Assembly: GCA_964547515.1 (NCBI GenBank)
Contig: CAZJOA010000008.1
Location: forward strand, 1-38,149
Length of the DNA stretch: 38,149 bases
Direction: 5' to 3'
Origin: UBA11524 sp964547515
Lineage (GTDB): Bacteria > Bacillota > Clostridia > Christensenellales > Aristaeellaceae
A program made the translations under genes and the position numbers. Under the pieces are notes generated by a model, which worked only from the letters and a program-made list of their open reading frames with translations, was not told where the DNA came from and searched no databases. This document shows positions 29,745 to 38,149 of this stretch, one piece after another. Every line of letters begins with the position of its first letter. Within the stretch, counting starts at the first letter, position 1.

Positions 29745-32700
29745 ATGAAGATGGTTTCCAAGCATATGGGACGGAGCATCATGGCCGCCGTGCTGGCGCT
29801 GGTGATGTGCCTGACGATGGCAGCCCCCGCATCGGCAGCGGTGCTGGAGGCAAACGGCAAGTACTACTCCCGCTTCGGCAGCTATGCGGAGCTGCTGGAG
29901 CATGTCGGCGAGGTCAACACACAGACGGCAGAAGAAGGTCAGGTGCTGCTGAAGAACGACGGCACACTGCCGCTGACGGGCAAGGAAAAGGTCAGCGTGT
30001 TCGGCATTGCGTCGTCCACGACGGTGGCAGGCCCGACCAGCAGCAGCGCCTATAAGAAGCATACGGACTTTGATGTCAGCCAGCGCGGCCCGATCTATGA
30101 CGGCCTGACCGCTGCCGGCTTCGATGTCAACCCCACCATGGCGGATTTCTATGCCGCCAAGGGCTTCTCCACCGGCGACTGCGGCGATGAGACCCTGGAA
30201 TTCTCCGAGGAAGCGGCTGCTTCCATTGCTGATTACAGCGAGGTCGGCGTGATCGTCCTGGCGCGCTACGGCGGCGAGGGTGCTGATCTGGACATGATTA
30301 CCCCCGAGGTCAACGACGGCATGTACGGCGAGCAGCCCTCCAGGGTGGCGCATGACGCGCTGTACACCGGCGAAGTGGCTGAGGTCGCCCAGACCGGCAG
30401 CCGTGGCGGCGGCCCGATGGGGTCATCCGCGTCGTATGAGGTGGCGGGTACGAGCGCCAATTACAGCAAGACCGGCAAGGAGTACAAGCACTACCTCATG
30501 CTGACGGACGCTGAGGAAGCGCTGATCGACTATGTGGCCAAGAGCTGCGAGAAGGTCATCGTGGTGCTGAACACCTCCAACGCCATGGAATGCTACGACC
30601 TGCGGGAGGATGAGCGCATCAACGGCATCCTGCTGATGGGTCGCGGCGGTGAGACCGGGCACTTTGCGGTCGGCAGCATCCTGGCGGGTCTGGTGAATCC
30701 CTCCGGCCGGCTGGTGGACGAGTGGAACACCGATTTCACCGCTGATCCCACCTGGAACAACTACGCCTGGAATGCCCAGACCGGCAGTCAGAACATCTAC
30801 TATGTCGGGCAGTACGGCACGAGCGTGACCGCCTACGAGGGCAACGGCAACTACGACGATTACCTGGAGCGCGGCAATACCGCCATCACCTATGGCTCCC
30901 ATAATCAGAATGCCTATTACGGCACGGATTATGAGGAGGACATCTATCTGGGCTATGCCTATTGGGAGACCCTGTACGCCGCCATCTACGAGGCGCTGCT
31001 GGAGAACGAGACCATCCAGTATCAGGGCAACGGCGTGGTGCATACCGTCACCCGTGAGAATGCCCCCGGCGAGACCGTCGCGGAGCAGGCCGCGTATGCC
31101 GCAGGCGAATGGTGGAAGAAGAACGTGACCTTCGCCTTTGGTTCGGGTCTGAGCTACACGACCTTCAGCCTGAATATCGACGCGGAAGCGATCACTGCCT
31201 ATGGCGGAGCGCTGGAATCCGCCGATGACACGCTGGTGGAGGGCTTCAACCTTGCGACGGACATGACCGCCGAGAACCTCTCCTCTGCGGACGGCAAGCC
31301 CGCGAAGGTGAAGACCCTGGTGATCCCCGTGACCGTGACCAACACCGGTGACATGGCCGGCAAGGAGGTCGTGGAGATCTACGTCACCGCGCCGTACAAC
31401 CCCGAGACCGCCAAGCTCCAGAAGTCCTTCGTGACCCTGGCGGGCTTCGGCAAGTCCGGCATCATCCAGCCCGGTGAGAGCGAGACCGTCCTGGTCAGCG
31501 TCAACGTGCAGGATATGGTCCCCTTTGATTACACCGATGCCTATTCCGAGGGCGTGACCGGCTACACCATGGAGACCGGCGAGTGGATCATCCGCGCGAT
31601 GAACACCTCGCACTACGACATGGCGACCGATCTGGCGGACACGGCTGATGAATACGCCGAGGTGCGGTTCACCCTGGCGGAGACCACCGGGAGCGGTTCG
31701 CATGGTGCTGCCCGTCTGGTGCTGGATGACTTCAGCGGCAAGAACAGCGAAGCCATCTTCTCCGAGTCCTTCGAGGCGAACGAGCACATCGACGGCAATG
31801 TCTGGGCGACCGATACCGATGCGGATCACTATCAGATCTTCAACTCCCTGCGCACCGAGAACCTCATGGCCGACGGCGAAAGCAAGGAAGTGCTGCTCAC
31901 CCGCGACACCTTCCTGACCTATTTCCCCGCGACGCCCGCCGAGGGTGATCTGGTGTTCTCCGAGAGCTATGTGGCGCATCTGGACTACTGGAATCAGTTC
32001 TCCGCGGCGGACAAGGAGGGTGACGAGACCTACCACACCTCCGAGGAAGCCATTGCGGAGGGCTGGGCGCAGGGTCAGGGCGTGGTGGACGAGGAGACCG
32101 GCACCTACGCCATCGTCCTGGCCGATATGTCCGGCAAGGCGCTCTTTGATGAGGACGGCACGCTGACCGACGAGTGGAATGCGTTCATGAATCAGCTCAC
32201 CGTCGAGGAAATGACCACCCTCATCCGCAAGAACACGAACATGTGGCGTTCCACCGGTCTGCCGAATATCGGCAAGGCGGCGAATCAGCAGAAGGACAGC
32301 TACAACAACAATGGCGACACCTTCCTGTGGGTGGACGCGCCGACGATCACCGCGACCTGGAACACCGCTCTGGCGTATGAGATCGGTCAGGTGCGCGGCA
32401 ACCTGAGCCTGTACAATGGCTGGTCCGCGTGGGGCGGACCGGAAATGGACACCCATCGCAGCCCCTTCTCCGGCCGCAACTACGAGTATATGTCCCAGGA
32501 CGGCCTGGTGGGCGGCTACATGGCTGCCGGACTGACCGCCGGCATGGAAGCCATGGGCGTCACCTGCTACATCAAGCATTTCGCCCTGAATGACCAGGAG
32601 ACCTGCCGCGACGGCATGGAGAACATGGTCTGGCTGTCCGAGCAGGCAGCCCGTCAGATCTACTTCAAGGTCTTCCAGATGTGCATGCAGGAGGGCGGTT

Positions 32701-33941
32701 CTTCCTCCTCCATGACGGGCTTTGCGCGCTTCTGCGGCGTGCCCACGTCCTCCAACAACCGCCTGATGGAAGGTATGGTCGTGGATCAGTGGGGCTGGAA
32801 CGGCTTCTTCATCACCGATGGCTATTCCGGCTTCTCCCGCTGCACCACCATGGCCAGCATGATGCGTTCCTTCGTCGTGCCGCTGCCGCTCAATGGGCGC
32901 ATTCCCGCCATTTCCGGCCGCTACGACGCGGAGACCGGCAAGTTCTATGCCTACACCGGCGCATGGGACACCGAGTATGACTTCTACGGCGACAACTTCG
33001 CCACCACCACCGTGATGTACAACGACCGCGGCAGCATCGCCGATGAGAATGTCAAGGGCGGCTATCGCGGCGAAGAGGTGGAGAACTACAGCCAGTGGTA
33101 CTACCTGCGCATGCTGGCGGCGCGCATCCTGTACATCGAGTCCAACGCGCTGACGAACCTGAACGGCCATTCGCTGACGAAGCTGCCGGAATTCACCGCG
33201 CAGGAGCGCACCTTCGTCAAGGGTGCTGAGGCGGCGCTGACCTTCGGCCTGTCCGGCGAGGCGAAGAGCACCTACACCGTGGACGAGAATGGCGTGAAGA
33301 CCCCCCTGTACACGGCGGAATACACCATCGAAGGTGATCTGCCTGCGGGGATGACCTTCGATCCCGCGACGGCGACCCTTTCCGGCGTTCCCACGGAGAA
33401 CGGCGAATACAAGATCACCGTGCATGTGCTGATCGACGGCTGGGTGTGCAGCGATCTGGTCAACGACGACAAGCAGCCCTTCAACCGTTACCTGACCTGG
33501 ACTTACAAGCTGCTCGTGAATGACGACGGCGTTCCCACCCCGGACATGGATGCCGAGCTGGAGGAGAACAAGGAAGTGGAAGTCTCCAGTGGCGGCGGCA
33601 TGGGCGGCGGTATGGGCGGCGGCGGCATGGCCGGCTTCGAGGTCAAGCCCGAGGACGTGTCCTTTGCCGAGGGTGAGACCGGCTTTGCCTGGTCCATCGG
33701 CGAGCATCAGCTCTTCAAGACCACGGCCAACCTCGTTGACGCGCAGGAAGGCGACAAGTATACCTACTCCCTGGCCATGGGCGATCCCAACGCGCCCTTT
33801 GCGGCGGAGATGATCCTCCACATCCGGGAGGACGGCACGGCCGTGCTGAATGTGGCAGCTGCCGGCCCCATCGCCGGTGCGAACGAGACCGGTGCATGGA
33901 CGGCTGCGGACGGCCAGATCAGCGTGAGCTGGACAAAGTAA
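29745..33941 (+). CDS. Exported permuted GH3 glycosidase, multidomain
   Basis: This 1398-residue protein is a predicted beta-glucosidase or related beta-glycosidase of family GH3. A signal peptide occupies about 1-32 (hydrophobic core SIMAAVLALVMCLTMAAPASA). The domain order is reversed: GH3 C-terminal domain first (about 55-480, starting with EEGQVLLKNDGTLPL), a fibronectin-like domain next (about 525-640, GKEVVEIYV), and the barrel catalytic domain last (about 800-1080). The barrel has the HRSPFSGRNYEY motif, K944-H945 in KHFALNDQE and the predicted nucleophile Asp1025 in FFITDGY. A putative Ig-like domain (about 1170-1225, DLPAGMTFDPATATLSG), a Gly-Met linker (about 1284-1297) and a final beta-domain (to 1398) follow. 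The protein starts at ATG 29745 after GGAAGG. Substrate is not clear from sequence; the gene is first in an operon with another GH3. Confidence 0.87.
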   Translation: MKMVSKHMGRSIMAAVLALVMCLTMAAPASAAVLEANGKYYSRFGSYAELLEHVGEVNTQTAEEGQVLLKNDGTLPLTGKEKVSVFGIASSTTVAGPTSSSAYKKHTDFDVSQRGPIYDGLTAAGFDVNPTMADFYAAKGFSTGDCGDETLEFSEEAAASIADYSEVGVIVLARYGGEGADLDMITPEVNDGMYGEQPSRVAHDALYTGEVAEVAQTGSRGGGPMGSSASYEVAGTSANYSKTGKEYKHYLMLTDAEEALIDYVAKSCEKVIVVLNTSNAMECYDLREDERINGILLMGRGGETGHFAVGSILAGLVNPSGRLVDEWNTDFTADPTWNNYAWNAQTGSQNIYYVGQYGTSVTAYEGNGNYDDYLERGNTAITYGSHNQNAYYGTDYEEDIYLGYAYWETLYAAIYEALLENETIQYQGNGVVHTVTRENAPGETVAEQAAYAAGEWWKKNVTFAFGSGLSYTTFSLNIDAEAITAYGGALESADDTLVEGFNLATDMTAENLSSADGKPAKVKTLVIPVTVTNTGDMAGKEVVEIYVTAPYNPETAKLQKSFVTLAGFGKSGIIQPGESETVLVSVNVQDMVPFDYTDAYSEGVTGYTMETGEWIIRAMNTSHYDMATDLADTADEYAEVRFTLAETTGSGSHGAARLVLDDFSGKNSEAIFSESFEANEHIDGNVWATDTDADHYQIFNSLRTENLMADGESKEVLLTRDTFLTYFPATPAEGDLVFSESYVAHLDYWNQFSAADKEGDETYHTSEEAIAEGWAQGQGVVDEETGTYAIVLADMSGKALFDEDGTLTDEWNAFMNQLTVEEMTTLIRKNTNMWRSTGLPNIGKAANQQKDSYNNNGDTFLWVDAPTITATWNTALAYEIGQVRGNLSLYNGWSAWGGPEMDTHRSPFSGRNYEYMSQDGLVGGYMAAGLTAGMEAMGVTCYIKHFALNDQETCRDGMENMVWLSEQAARQIYFKVFQMCMQEGGSSSSMTGFARFCGVPTSSNNRLMEGMVVDQWGWNGFFITDGYSGFSRCTTMASMMRSFVVPLPLNGRIPAISGRYDAETGKFYAYTGAWDTEYDFYGDNFATTTVMYNDRGSIADENVKGGYRGEEVENYSQWYYLRMLAARILYIESNALTNLNGHSLTKLPEFTAQERTFVKGAEAALTFGLSGEAKSTYTVDENGVKTPLYTAEYTIEGDLPAGMTFDPATATLSGVPTENGEYKITVHVLIDGWVCSDLVNDDKQPFNRYLTWTYKLLVNDDGVPTPDMDAELEENKEVEVSSGGGMGGGMGGGGMAGFEVKPEDVSFAEGETGFAWSIGEHQLFKTTANLVDAQEGDKYTYSLAMGDPNAPFAAEMILHIREDGTAVLNVAAAGPIAGANETGAWTAADGQISVSWTK

Positions 33942-33950
33942 GCGATCCCC

Positions 33951-34033
33951 GCGTCACCCGTGGGCTTGCCATTCCCGGGTGACGCATCCTCCCCGCCGTT
34001 GGGCGATGCAGGCGCAACTGTGTCGCCCAACGG
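33951..34033 (+). repeat. Two perfect hairpins between the first two genes of the GH3 operon
   Basis: GCGTCACCCG (33951-33960) pairs with CGGGTGACGC (33976-33985) over ten bases, and CCGTTGGGCGA (33996-34006) with TCGCCCAACGG (34023-34033) over eleven. Neither is followed by a T run, so they look like mRNA-stabilising or attenuating stems that would favour the first gene. Confidence 0.75.
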
Positions 34034-34060
34034 TCAAATCGTGAAAAAGGTGGAAGAAAG

Positions 34061-34729
34061 ATGAAGTGCAAGAAGCTCCTGTCCGGGCTGTGTGCGCTGG
34101 CGCTGAGCGTCGGCTGCTGTGCCCTGGGCGAAGAGGGCGGAGAGTCCGCCGCGGAGAACCTCAAGAACCGCTATACCCTGGAGGCGGAATGGACGAATCT
34201 GGAGAACAAGTACGGCAGCGGCTATTCCGGCTCGACCACGGGCACGGGCATGGTCACGGGGGACGACACGGACAGCCGGACGGCCTCCAACGGCTATTAT
34301 GTCAGCTGGCTGTACTATCCCGGCGCATACCTGAGCTTTGAATTCGAGGCGGCGGAGGACATTGACGACCTGACCATCGTCCTGCGCCTGTCCGCCCAGT
34401 ACAACAGCATCGATGTCAAGGGCGATCAGCTCATCGTGGGCATCAACTACGATGAGGAGGCCGAGGCGTATGAGCAGCTGTTCGAGTTCCCGTGCACGAT
34501 CGAGTCCTACAGCGAATTCAGCAGCCGTGTGAAGGACTTCCAGGATTTCGTCGTCGCGGAGCATGTGTCGGTCAAGGCGGGCTACAACGCCATCGAGCTG
34601 ATGGTCAACAATGACATCAAGGGCGTTGGCGGCACGATGAAGGCCGCAGCGCCGCTGGTGGACTGCCTGTATCTCTACACTGACGGCGTGCTGATGCCCA
34701 TCACCTACAATCCGCAGTTCGCCAACTGA
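34061..34729 (+). CDS. Small exported carbohydrate-binding-like protein
   Basis: This 222-residue protein has an N-terminal signal (KKLLSGLCALALSVGCC); the cysteine at about position 19 could be lipid-modified, although SVGC is not a canonical lipobox. The mature part is a predicted beta-sandwich: YTLEAEWTNLENKYG, ASNGYYVSWLYYPGAYLSFEF, and a later KAGYNAIELMVNND strand that is typical of CBM6/CBM35-type domains. No catalytic motif is seen. It probably binds the substrate or wall near the GH3 enzymes. It has GGTGG and AAGAAAG before ATG 34061. The family assignment is by pattern only. Confidence 0.6.
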   Translation: MKCKKLLSGLCALALSVGCCALGEEGGESAAENLKNRYTLEAEWTNLENKYGSGYSGSTTGTGMVTGDDTDSRTASNGYYVSWLYYPGAYLSFEFEAAEDIDDLTIVLRLSAQYNSIDVKGDQLIVGINYDEEAEAYEQLFEFPCTIESYSEFSSRVKDFQDFVVAEHVSVKAGYNAIELMVNNDIKGVGGTMKAAAPLVDCLYLYTDGVLMPITYNPQFAN

Positions 34730-34758
34730 CCTGACAACGGAAGGGGAATCGCTTCACA

Positions 34759-35190
34759 ATGGACGGCACTGTTCTTCAGGATCGGCAGCGCAGGGATGCG
34801 TCCTCGCATCTGGCGGTGACCGCGCTCGTGCTGACGGTCGTCATGCTGGTCAGCTACTGCCTCACGGGCAGATCGACCTTCACGCCCGTGCTTTCCGCCA
34901 AGGTGCTGGTGATGCTGGGCGGATGCATCCTCCTGGACGCGGTTTTTTCGCTCCTGGAGGTGAAGCTGGGCAAGTTCGCCATGTACCTGCTGGGTCTGTG
35001 GACGTGGCTGGAGTTCCTGCTGTCCCAGCTGTCCTACATATCGAATGTGCTGGTGGGCATCGACGGGAATCAGTTGAGCATCGGCTTTCTGCTGACGACC
35101 ATTTCGGGGCTGCTGGCGTGGATCGCGGCGCTGCTGTCGGCTGTCCGGCAGAAGAGCGAATACCGCGCGAAAGGAGAGCACCATGCATAA
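34759..35190 (+). CDS. Four-helix integral membrane protein of the GH3 operon
   Basis: This 143-residue protein has four hydrophobic segments at about 19-36, 46-64, 70-90 and 107-127, with short loops and a positively charged C-terminus (RQKSEYRAKG). I do not recognise its family. It lies 29 bases after the carbohydrate-binding-like gene, and overlaps the next GH3 gene by eight bases, so it is co-translated with it. It could anchor or help export the two surface enzymes, but there is no direct evidence. Confidence 0.75.
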   Translation: MDGTVLQDRQRRDASSHLAVTALVLTVVMLVSYCLTGRSTFTPVLSAKVLVMLGGCILLDAVFSLLEVKLGKFAMYLLGLWTWLEFLLSQLSYISNVLVGIDGNQLSIGFLLTTISGLLAWIAALLSAVRQKSEYRAKGEHHA

Positions 35191-38137
35191 GCTGCTGACG
35201 AAAACGAAGCTGTGGCGGACGCTGATGGTCTGGTTTCTGACGCTGGCCATCGTGTTCTCCGTCGTGGGGGATGCCGCTGCGGCGTATGCACCGGCGCTGA
35301 ATTACGCGCTGAAAACGGATTCCTACAAGTTGGTGGCGAGCGATACGGACGCGGGAGACACGGCGTACTTTACGCGGGACTATCTCACCACGGCGGACGT
35401 GACCGCCTATGGCCGCGCCGTCAGCGAAGAGGCCGAGGCCGAGGGTCTGGTGCTGCTCAAGAATGAGGGGGCATTGCCCCTCAAGCCCGGCAGCAGCGTC
35501 AGCACCGTCCTGCAAACGGCTTATGGCTTCAGCTATGGTTCATCCGGATCGGGCGCGATCGATGCCACGAAGTATCCGACCCTGAAGGCAGCGCTGGAGG
35601 AGGTCGGCCTGCATGTGAATGCCACCCTGTGGGATTTCTATGCCGCGCACCCCTCCGAGCAGGCCGTCACCTACAGCCGCAAGGGCGATCCGGTCTACAA
35701 GGTGAACGCGCTGCCCTGGAGCAGCTATTCCGCCGATGCGCAGGCATCCATCCGCCAAACGGGCGGAACGGCCATTGTCGTCCTGGGACGGCTGGGCGGC
35801 GAAGGGGCGGATGCGTCCACCAGGAAGAGCGATGGCTACGACGGCAGCTACCTTTCGCTGACGGCGGAGGAGATCGGGATCCTGGCCGAGCTGACGCAGA
35901 TGAAGGCGGACGGCGAGCTGGATGCCATCGTGGTGCTCATCAACACGGCGCTGCTCTTTGAGACGGCCTTCCTGGACGACAACTGGACGGTGGAGGTCAG
36001 CGGAAACCGTTATACGGTGGATGTGGATGCCTGCCTGTGGGTGGGCAATGTGGGCATGGGCGGCGTGACGGCAGTGGCCAAGGCGCTGGTGGGGGAGGTC
36101 GTTCCCTCGGGCAAGCTGGCGGACACCTATGTCAAGGACAATTTCTCATCGCCCGCGATGGCCTCCTGGGTGCTGCAAAACAGCGCGGGCACGTTCTCCG
36201 GCAAGTACGGGAACAGCGACCTGCTGACCTCCGATGCCCAGAAGCGCTTCGGCGTGTATGTCGAGGGCATTTACGTCGGCTACCGCTATTACGAAACGCG
36301 CTATGAGGATCGTGTCCTGGGGCGCGACGGGGTGGGGGAGTACACCTATGCGGATGTTGTGTCCCGGCCCTTCGGCTATGGGCTGTCCTACACGACATTC
36401 GCGTTCAGCGACTATCGCGTGCAGGAAACGTCCGCGGGCTATGATGTGACCGTCACCGTGACCAATACGGGCGAGTATGCAGGCAAGGAGGTCGTGCAGG
36501 TCTATCTGCAAAAGCCCTACACGGCTTATGATGCGGAAATGGGCGTGGAGAAGGCCTCCGTGGAGCTGGTCGGCTTTGACAAGACGGCGCTGCTCCAGCC
36601 CGGCGAAAGTCAGACGCTGACCATCCCCGTGCCGCGCGAGAGCTTCAAGACCTACGATGCCAATGGCTATTGCACCTACATCCTGGAGGAAGGGGCGTAC
36701 TACCTGGCGGTGGGAGCGTCCGCCCATGACGCGCTGAACAACATCCTTGCGCGCAAGGGGAAGACGGTCGCCGACGGCATGGATGCCCCGGGAGATGCGG
36801 CCTTTGCGGCGCTGGTGGGGGAGGACATCCGCCTGGACACCGCCACCTATGCCGTATCGGCCGAAACGGGCGAGGCGATCACCAACCGGCTGGACTTTGC
36901 GGACATCAACAAGTATGAGGGGCGCGGCGAGAACCGCGTCACCTACGTCAGCCGCAGCAACTGGGCGGACACCTTCCCCCGGGCGGCGGTGGAGCTGACG
37001 GTGAATGCGCAAATGGCGGCTGACCTGCTGAGCACAAAGGCCATCGCCGAAAGGGACGGCGCGGAAATGCCCACCTACGGCGCAGAGAACGGCCTGTCGC
37101 TTATCATGCTGCGCGGTGCGGCGTATGACGATGCCCTCTGGGACGATCTGCTGGATCAGATGACCTGGCAGGAGCAGACCGACATAGTGATGCTGTCGGG
37201 GTACGGCACGAAGGGCGCGTCGAGCGTGACGCTGCCGGAGACCAAGGCCGAGGACGGCCCCACCGGCGTGGTGGACAGCGCGGAGGATGTGTCCTTCCCG
37301 TCGGAGGGCATCTGGGCATCGTCGTTCAACCGGGAGGTCATCCGCAGGATCGGCGATGCCATCGCGGAGGACGCGCTGCATGTGGGCGTGACGGGCATGT
37401 ATCTCCCCGGCGTGAACCTGCATCGCACGCCGTTCGGGGGACGGGCACATGAGTACTTCTCCGAAGACCCGTACCTGTCGGGCGTGGCTGTGTCGGAGGA
37501 GATCCAGGGGCTTCAGGCCAAGGGGGTCATCCCGTATGTGAAGCACTATGTCTTCAACGACGAGGAGGACAGCCGCATCGGCGTGGGCATCTGGCTGAAC
37601 GAGCAGAGCGCACGCGAATTGTACCTGCGGCCGTTTGAATACGCCGTTGCGCCCACGCGCGGACATGCGCATGGGGTGATGAGCTCCTTCAACCGGGCGG
37701 GTTGCATCTGGACGAGCGCGAGCGAAGCGCTGATGGAGGACATCCTGCGGGGCGAATTCGGGTTTGACGGCGTGGTGCTGACCGACATGGCGCTGGGGCA
37801 GAATGCCTACATGTCCTACGATGCTTTGGCGCAGGGCACGGACCTGTTCCTCGATCCCAGCGGCGCAAAGGCGCAGTTCGACGGCTATGCGTCCGGCGCG
37901 GCGTTCCGTCAGGCGGTGCGTCAGGCCGTGAAGCGCTACCTGTACACCATTGCGAATCATTCCGCCGCGATGAACGGCTATTCAGCGGGCAGCAAGGTCG
38001 TGCCGGTCATGCCATGGTGGCAGCTGACGCTGACGGTGCTGGAGGGCACGTTCGTCACCCTGGGTGGGTTGACGGCGGTGCTGCTGCTCCTGTCGATGAG
38101 GGCGGATGCCCGGCAAAAGCGCCGGCAAAACGCCTGA
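35183..38137 (+). CDS. Membrane-bound permuted GH3 glycosidase
   Basis: This 984-residue GH3 enzyme starts at ATG 35183 with AAAGGAG upstream. It has an N-terminal membrane helix at about 12-33, used as signal or anchor, and a second hydrophobic helix near the C-terminus (about 945-970) followed by RADARQKRRQ, giving C-terminal membrane anchoring. The domain order is again GH3 C-terminal domain (about 85-400, EAEGLVLLKNEGALPL), fibronectin-like domain (about 415-520, GKEVVQVYLQKPY), then the catalytic barrel (about 640-930). Catalytic-domain motifs are GVNLHRTPFGGRAHEYFSEDP, VKHYVFNDEE and the predicted nucleophile Asp868 in GVVLTDM. It is likely to hydrolyse beta-linked oligosaccharides at the cell surface. 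It is not a close copy of the first GH3, being shorter and without the C-terminal extras. The window ends 12 bases after its stop codon. Confidence 0.87.
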   Translation: MHKLLTKTKLWRTLMVWFLTLAIVFSVVGDAAAAYAPALNYALKTDSYKLVASDTDAGDTAYFTRDYLTTADVTAYGRAVSEEAEAEGLVLLKNEGALPLKPGSSVSTVLQTAYGFSYGSSGSGAIDATKYPTLKAALEEVGLHVNATLWDFYAAHPSEQAVTYSRKGDPVYKVNALPWSSYSADAQASIRQTGGTAIVVLGRLGGEGADASTRKSDGYDGSYLSLTAEEIGILAELTQMKADGELDAIVVLINTALLFETAFLDDNWTVEVSGNRYTVDVDACLWVGNVGMGGVTAVAKALVGEVVPSGKLADTYVKDNFSSPAMASWVLQNSAGTFSGKYGNSDLLTSDAQKRFGVYVEGIYVGYRYYETRYEDRVLGRDGVGEYTYADVVSRPFGYGLSYTTFAFSDYRVQETSAGYDVTVTVTNTGEYAGKEVVQVYLQKPYTAYDAEMGVEKASVELVGFDKTALLQPGESQTLTIPVPRESFKTYDANGYCTYILEEGAYYLAVGASAHDALNNILARKGKTVADGMDAPGDAAFAALVGEDIRLDTATYAVSAETGEAITNRLDFADINKYEGRGENRVTYVSRSNWADTFPRAAVELTVNAQMAADLLSTKAIAERDGAEMPTYGAENGLSLIMLRGAAYDDALWDDLLDQMTWQEQTDIVMLSGYGTKGASSVTLPETKAEDGPTGVVDSAEDVSFPSEGIWASSFNREVIRRIGDAIAEDALHVGVTGMYLPGVNLHRTPFGGRAHEYFSEDPYLSGVAVSEEIQGLQAKGVIPYVKHYVFNDEEDSRIGVGIWLNEQSARELYLRPFEYAVAPTRGHAHGVMSSFNRAGCIWTSASEALMEDILRGEFGFDGVVLTDMALGQNAYMSYDALAQGTDLFLDPSGAKAQFDGYASGAAFRQAVRQAVKRYLYTIANHSAAMNGYSAGSKVVPVMPWWQLTLTVLEGTFVTLGGLTAVLLLLSMRADARQKRRQNA

Positions 38138-38149
38138 CATGAAAAAAGT

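Noticed and set aside
30423..33821. A 1132-codon minus-strand frame opposite the first GH3 gene
   Set aside because: His/Gly/Val-rich shadow; the plus strand encodes a full GH3 enzyme.
1..38149. CRISPR arrays, rRNA genes and insertion sequences
   Set aside because: No regular repeat-spacer series, rRNA signature, transposase or terminal inverted repeats were seen.

Overview
The window looks like a draft or metagenome-derived scaffold from a high-GC member of the Bacillota, probably class Clostridia. The evidence is strong AGGAGG-type ribosome binding sites throughout, the core order yicC-gmk-rpoZ-coaBC, a Gram-positive type phage module, and permuted secreted GH3 glycosidases of the gut-Clostridia kind. 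Species cannot be named from sequence alone. Two runs of exactly 100 N (4738-4837 and 24537-24636) are conventional unknown-length assembly gaps.

Region A (1-4737) is clearly more AT-rich than the rest and reads as a mobile or defence island. It carries a secondary-structure-rich leader with a good promoter, a zinc metallopeptidase-like protein with a TIR-domain protein right behind it, a DUF3990 / small protein / DUF3791 toxin-antitoxin-like trio, and an alkyltransferase-like (MGMT-fold, no active-site Cys) protein. It ends at a partial tRNA 3' end preceded by short repeats, which looks like an integration site, and then the first gap.

Region B (4979-14918) is a tightly overlapping four-gene operon behind one strong promoter that carries two direct repeats two helical turns apart. 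The genes are a degenerate SbcD/YhaO-like metallophosphoesterase, a YhaN/SbcC-like coiled-coil ATPase with a central membrane hairpin, BrxL, and a zinc-ribbon protein with two CbxX-type AAA+ modules. No other BREX gene is present. I consider this the best candidate for an undescribed system: three ATPases and a nuclease-like subunit that has lost its metal ligands. A bidirectional terminator separates it from a convergent ECF sigma factor operon with a large membrane-anchored partner (15006-17323).

Region C (17431-26165, minus strand) is a compact phage-like structural module: regulator, TerS, TerL (interrupted by the second gap), portal, scaffold, P22-type major capsid, two head-tail connectors, a fusion of a tail-completion-like domain with a distal-tail protein, a tail-hub protein, a peptidoglycan-binding protein and an XhlA-like protein. 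Integrase, repressor, replication genes, major tail protein, tape measure and endolysin catalytic domain are all absent, yet every frame outside the gap is open. Its promoter is a perfect TTGACA-17-TATAAT flanked by three perfect copies of a 10-bp repeat, divergent from the next operon.

Region D (26379-29499) is the core operon yicC-gmk-rpoZ-coaBC with its own promoter and terminator. Region E (29612-38137) is a carbohydrate operon: two exported GH3 enzymes with reversed domain order, a small exported carbohydrate-binding-like protein and a four-helix membrane protein.
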